From Candidatus Flexicrinis proximus (lineage in GTDB: Bacteria; Chloroflexota; Anaerolineae; Aggregatilineales; Phototrophicaceae): a stretch of DNA of 64,000 bases. Position numbers and translations under genes: made by a program. The notes beneath the pieces are model-generated. The model searched no databases and was not told the DNA's origin. It was given only the letters and a program-made list of their open reading frames with translations. Within the stretch, counting starts at the first letter, position 1, and every line of letters starts with the position of its first letter. Positions 60,873-64,000 of this stretch are shown here, in pieces. Where the stretch lies: the NCBI GenBank assembly GCA_016712885.1, contig JADJQF010000033.1, positions 1 through 64,000 on the forward strand, read 5' to 3'.

Positions 60873-63059
60873 ATGAGTTTCCGAGTGCGGACTCTTCTAC
60901 GCTTGTTGTTTTCGCTGCTGGCCGCCGTCGCGCTGACCGGACTGGCGATGTCGACGCTGCCGGCCAAGGCGCAGAGCGAACAGCCGCTGTTCGTCAATAC
61001 CGGCGCGAAGGTTTACGCGGTCAATCCGTTTCTGGAACGCGTGACCGCGCTGGATATCCCCGGCACCCCCCTCAGCTTCGCGCTCTCGCCGGACGGCGCG
61101 CGCCTGCTGGTGGACGCCCAAGCCGGACTGCCTCCCTTTGGGCGTGCCTTCTTCCTCGTCGATACGGAGAGCCTGGCGGTTACCGAACTCCCGCTGGCGC
61201 ACGGCGGGATGGACATCGGCGGCATGCCTTACTGGCGCTGGGACAGCCAGGCGCTCCTATATTCCGGAAAGCTGCCGGACCATCGTCCGTCGGTCTATCA
61301 CTATCACCTCGACTTTGATCGCATCGAGGTCTGGGCAACCGACATCCCGGTCTGGGGCGATGGCGGCGAGGGTCTGAATATCCCCCCGGTGGTGTGGTGG
61401 GACGAGGAGGGCTTTGCGCTGCTGCAAAACAATCTTTCTCCCAGTGCCGACCTGCTGCCCTATACGAGCGAAGGGCGGAAGTCCGAGCCGCTTCGTATTT
61501 ACGACGCGGAACCGAACCCGGACGTGCCTTTCCCTCTGCCGGCGTTTAGTGCGATGCGGCTGGTCGAGGTGGGTATGGTTTCGCCGCAGCTCGCCGTCTA
61601 CCGGCCTATCATCGACCGCTGGGACATTATTTACCCGCTCGAACGGGAAATCGAACGGATGGCGGGAGGTGAGACCGTCGTCGAAGCGCCAACGGATGGG
61701 TTCATAGCGCGCTACGCGCTTGTGCAGCAGCCCGGCGCGCTTGCTCCGCTTAACCAGAACGTTGCTGTCGTCAACGAGATCAATGGGCGGCGGTTGATCT
61801 TCGGCGAGGGTCAGGGTGTGGTGGCGCTTTCTCCCCGCGGCAGCCATTACACGCAGACTGATTTCACCGGCTTTTACGTGACCAATGGCGAGACGCGCGT
61901 CCGCCTGGATATCCCGGCTGTGGGCACATCCCAGCTTCAATGGCAGGTCGTCTGGGCGCCGCTGATTGGCACAATCGGTTTGGTCGGGAGTTTCCGTGTC
62001 GAAGATGGTCTGCTGGTCATCCACACCGGACGCGGCGACTACAATGCCGGCTCCGTGCGCTACTACGCGCTCGCTCCAGACGGCAGTTCGATCGCCTGGG
62101 TATCGGAAGGCTCCAACAACAATGCCCGCATCCGCCGTTACGAGTGGGCGACCGACGAGACGACCACCCTGTACGACATGCCCGCCAGCGACGGCACCAT
62201 CACTTTCCCGCGCATCGTCACGTACGACGGCGGGCGGATTACGCTGACGGACGATCTGGGCGCGCTGTTTGTTACCAACGAAGGCGCGGTGATGCGGCCG
62301 GCGCCACCCGCTGAACCCGTGGCCGCCTCGCTTCGCGGGCCTGTCCTTTCGCCGGACCGCTCGAAATTCGCCGCGATCCGCTACCACGAAAACAGCTATT
62401 ACTACGCCGACCTGGTGGTATTTGACGCCCTGACGCTCGAAACGAAGATCATCTATTCGCAGGACAAGCCCGGTTTCTTTCAGCTTCCAGTCTGGGACAG
62501 CTATAGCCACGCCCTGCTTTGGCCGGTATACATCGAAGGGGAGGGGCCGACCGTCCTCCAATATGACTTCAATACAGACGACGTATTGGCCGTGAGTACG
62601 GTGTATCCAGTCGTCGGCGATGCCGGCGAGGTTGGGATGCCGGATCTGGTGTGGTGGCTTCCCGGCGAAGGCTACGCGGTGCTGCTGGATACGCTTGACG
62701 ACAAGACCTTCATCGCCGGCTATGCGGCCGATGGCAGCGAAACACGAACGCAGATCGGGGATCGGAATTATCCGGCCGGCTGCCAGTTCGACAAGGTCAT
62801 GCCGGTGTTCGTCGCGGGCGGGCAGGGCGCAGCCGACGAAGCGCCGGGAATCGACGCGGTCGCCGTGCATTATCCACTGACCGGCGCCTGGAAGATCATC
62901 GACCCGCTGACGGGCGCGGCGACCTGGCTGGATGACGGCCAGCAGATGCGTCTCGTGGGCGGCGTACAGGTCATCGTGCGTATTCCCCCTGCTGCCCGCG
63001 AACCCGCCGATGTCGGCTGCGAACCCGGCGTATTCCCGGACATCGACTTGCGCGGCTAG
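60873..63059 (+). CDS. Large secreted beta-propeller-like protein
   Basis: 728 residues from the ATG at 60873, which has GATGAGG 7-13 bp upstream; an ATG at 60858 is in frame and would only add five residues. A signal peptide (LLRLLFSLLAAVALTGLAMSTLPAKA) is followed by repeated blades of the PD40/WD40 type (LSFALSPDGARLLVDAQAG, PYWRWDSQALLYSGKL, YYALAPDGSSIAWVSEGSN, GPVLSPDRSKFAAIRYHE). There is enough sequence for two propellers. Two cysteines occur near the C-terminus (AGCQFDK, DVGCEPG). Secreted scaffold or sensor; no enzyme motif seen. The next gene is a second signal-peptide protein 46 bp downstream, so the pair is probably an operon. Confidence 0.8.
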   Translation: MSFRVRTLLRLLFSLLAAVALTGLAMSTLPAKAQSEQPLFVNTGAKVYAVNPFLERVTALDIPGTPLSFALSPDGARLLVDAQAGLPPFGRAFFLVDTESLAVTELPLAHGGMDIGGMPYWRWDSQALLYSGKLPDHRPSVYHYHLDFDRIEVWATDIPVWGDGGEGLNIPPVVWWDEEGFALLQNNLSPSADLLPYTSEGRKSEPLRIYDAEPNPDVPFPLPAFSAMRLVEVGMVSPQLAVYRPIIDRWDIIYPLEREIERMAGGETVVEAPTDGFIARYALVQQPGALAPLNQNVAVVNEINGRRLIFGEGQGVVALSPRGSHYTQTDFTGFYVTNGETRVRLDIPAVGTSQLQWQVVWAPLIGTIGLVGSFRVEDGLLVIHTGRGDYNAGSVRYYALAPDGSSIAWVSEGSNNNARIRRYEWATDETTTLYDMPASDGTITFPRIVTYDGGRITLTDDLGALFVTNEGAVMRPAPPAEPVAASLRGPVLSPDRSKFAAIRYHENSYYYADLVVFDALTLETKIIYSQDKPGFFQLPVWDSYSHALLWPVYIEGEGPTVLQYDFNTDDVLAVSTVYPVVGDAGEVGMPDLVWWLPGEGYAVLLDTLDDKTFIAGYAADGSETRTQIGDRNYPAGCQFDKVMPVFVAGGQGAADEAPGIDAVAVHYPLTGAWKIIDPLTGAATWLDDGQQMRLVGGVQVIVRIPPAAREPADVGCEPGVFPDIDLRG

Positions 63060-63105
63060 GCTTGCAGGCCACCGAATCGCTAAGGCCAACCAAAGGAGAA
63101 GTCAA

Positions 63106-64000
63106 ATGCGTGTACTTGCCCTCTTGTTTGTTCTGCTGACTGCGACCCTACGCTCCGCCGCGCAGACGCCCGAGCCGCCCATCTTCCTGTTACGCGACGA
63201 CGGTGTGCTGTACATGCGCACGGGCACCCAGACCGGGGAGGCGGATGTCTATATCGACTTTTCGCGGCTGGCGACCCCGCCAGATAACGGCGAGGAAAGC
63301 CTGCGTTTCGCGGAGGTCTTTGCCGCGATGGGGACGACTATCCTCAGCGTCTCTGCGCCGGTGAGCGTGGCGATCGGGCCGGATGGCGAGGCCCAGATGC
63401 CTGTGCTGCGTAGCGCCACGCTTGACCCCGTAACCGGCATCCTGACCGTGCGACTCCGCACCGCGCAAGACCTCATCCTCACCTTCTCCGGCGGCGTCCT
63501 GACCGGCTTCGAGCGCGCCGACGGCGGACAGCCTGAACTGGCGCTGGTCTACCCGAACGATCTCGGGTTGGACGACACGACCGGCCTGTACGCGTCGATC
63601 GACGGCACGCTGGTTGCGCTGCCGGTCAAGGGCTGGGTCTATCCCATCCCGACCCCCATTGGCGAGGACGGCCGGATTGTCTATACGTCGGTCATTTTCG
63701 AAGAGATTGAGGGCATCAATACGCGCATCGACCGCATGGTTCTGATCGACATCGCCACGTTCAGCGTAACGCTGCTGGTTGAAGACCATGTCGTACTCGA
63801 AGGAGAGATTCGCCCCACGGCTGACGGCAGCGCGCTGCTCTATACAGCCTACAGCGACGAGACCGGCGCGGCGGTGTGGAAAGTCGGCCTTGACGGACTG
63901 ACGCCGCCGGATCTGCTCGTGGATGGCCTGATGTTCTGGGCGGACGCCGGCAATTTCGTTCTGCCGACCTTCACCGAGGTCACGGCGGAGACGTTCACCA
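63106..64000 (+). CDS. Secreted protein, propeller-like, truncated by window end
   Basis: The ATG at 63106 has AAAGGAG 8 bp upstream, and the frame is open for 298 codons to the window edge. A signal peptide (VLALLFVLLTATLRSAAQ) is followed by strand-rich sequence with no cysteine and repeated turns (PEPPIFLLRDDGVLYMRTG, IDGTLVALPVKGW, EIRPTADGSALLYTAYSDE), the last resembling a WD40/PD40 blade. Probably co-transcribed with the propeller gene before it. The full length and C-terminal domain cannot be seen. Confidence 0.75.
   Translation, partial: MRVLALLFVLLTATLRSAAQTPEPPIFLLRDDGVLYMRTGTQTGEADVYIDFSRLATPPDNGEESLRFAEVFAAMGTTILSVSAPVSVAIGPDGEAQMPVLRSATLDPVTGILTVRLRTAQDLILTFSGGVLTGFERADGGQPELALVYPNDLGLDDTTGLYASIDGTLVALPVKGWVYPIPTPIGEDGRIVYTSVIFEEIEGINTRIDRMVLIDIATFSVTLLVEDHVVLEGEIRPTADGSALLYTAYSDETGAAVWKVGLDGLTPPDLLVDGLMFWADAGNFVLPTFTEVTAETFT

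Noticed and set aside
61257..63089. 610-codon open frame on the minus strand
   Set aside because: Antisense to the propeller gene at 60873, which has a signal peptide and blade motifs; the antisense product is Arg/Asp-rich without domains. Open only because of GC-rich codon bias.
1..64000. tRNA or rRNA genes
   Set aside because: No cloverleaf with T-loop GTTCRANNC context or rRNA-like stretch was recognised by eye; a covariance search would be decisive.

Overview
This is a GC-rich bacterial chromosomal segment. The gene content suggests a Chloroflexota (Anaerolineae-like) genome; that is an inference from several features together, not from a marker gene. These features are secreted proteins with Thr/Pro-rich linkers, signal-peptide proteins with SH3b, DUF4397 or DUF3352 domains, CSLREA-type beta-helix surface proteins, an orphan BatA/VWA protein, and a LexA with a GAAC-N4-GTTC operator. 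There is no rRNA, tRNA, CRISPR array or complete phage.

Layout. 1-9.3 kb: two tandem M42 aminopeptidase genes, a membrane-anchored SH3-like gene, a Thr/Pro-rich surface gene, an SH3b gene, a DUF4397 gene, a hotdog thioesterase and a metalloprotease-like gene with a contractile-injection-system cargo signature. Every one of these is broken by frameshifts, whereas lexA in their midst is intact with a readable SOS promoter. 9.3-13 kb: a beta-propeller gene, an IS3 transposase tail, an AT-rich foreign beta-propeller gene and the head of an IS256 transposase, which together form a scarred insertion site. 13-30 kb: envelope and secreted functions, namely a HEAT-like membrane protein, an MFS transporter, a lipoprotein, a BatA/VWA protein, two tandem DUF3352 proteins, two CSLREA beta-helix proteins around a FemAB gene, then homogentisate dioxygenase. 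30-43 kb: a GH63 glycosidase, DinB, two C39-TPR paralogues around an M50-like membrane protein that lacks its catalytic glutamate, a third beta-helix gene, and an ATP-grasp / alpha-E / transglutaminase operon interrupted by a four-helix-bundle (S23) gene set in heptamer repeats. 43-64 kb: a LuxR-type AAA regulator, small membrane proteins, an FGGY kinase with an alpha/beta hydrolase, an intact M42 peptidase, an S9 peptidase, an orphan T2SF fragment, gmk, ygfZ, a TPR membrane protein, an isomerase/dehydrogenase pair and two secreted proteins (a beta-propeller and a second, probably similar, one that runs off the window).

The most unusual signal is not a gene. Ten copies of a roughly 60-160 bp intergenic element lie between 14.2 and 58.7 kb. 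Full copies carry a fixed order of four or five hairpins. One of the stems is built from completely different sequence in each copy yet stays self-complementary. Seven of the ten copies lie in convergent gaps, directly after stop codons. A second repeat class consists of GAAGTGA/TCACTTC heptamer arrays that bracket genes, in one place around the S23 gene. All three beta-helix proteins end in the same Pro-rich GFRG(S/G)N tail.
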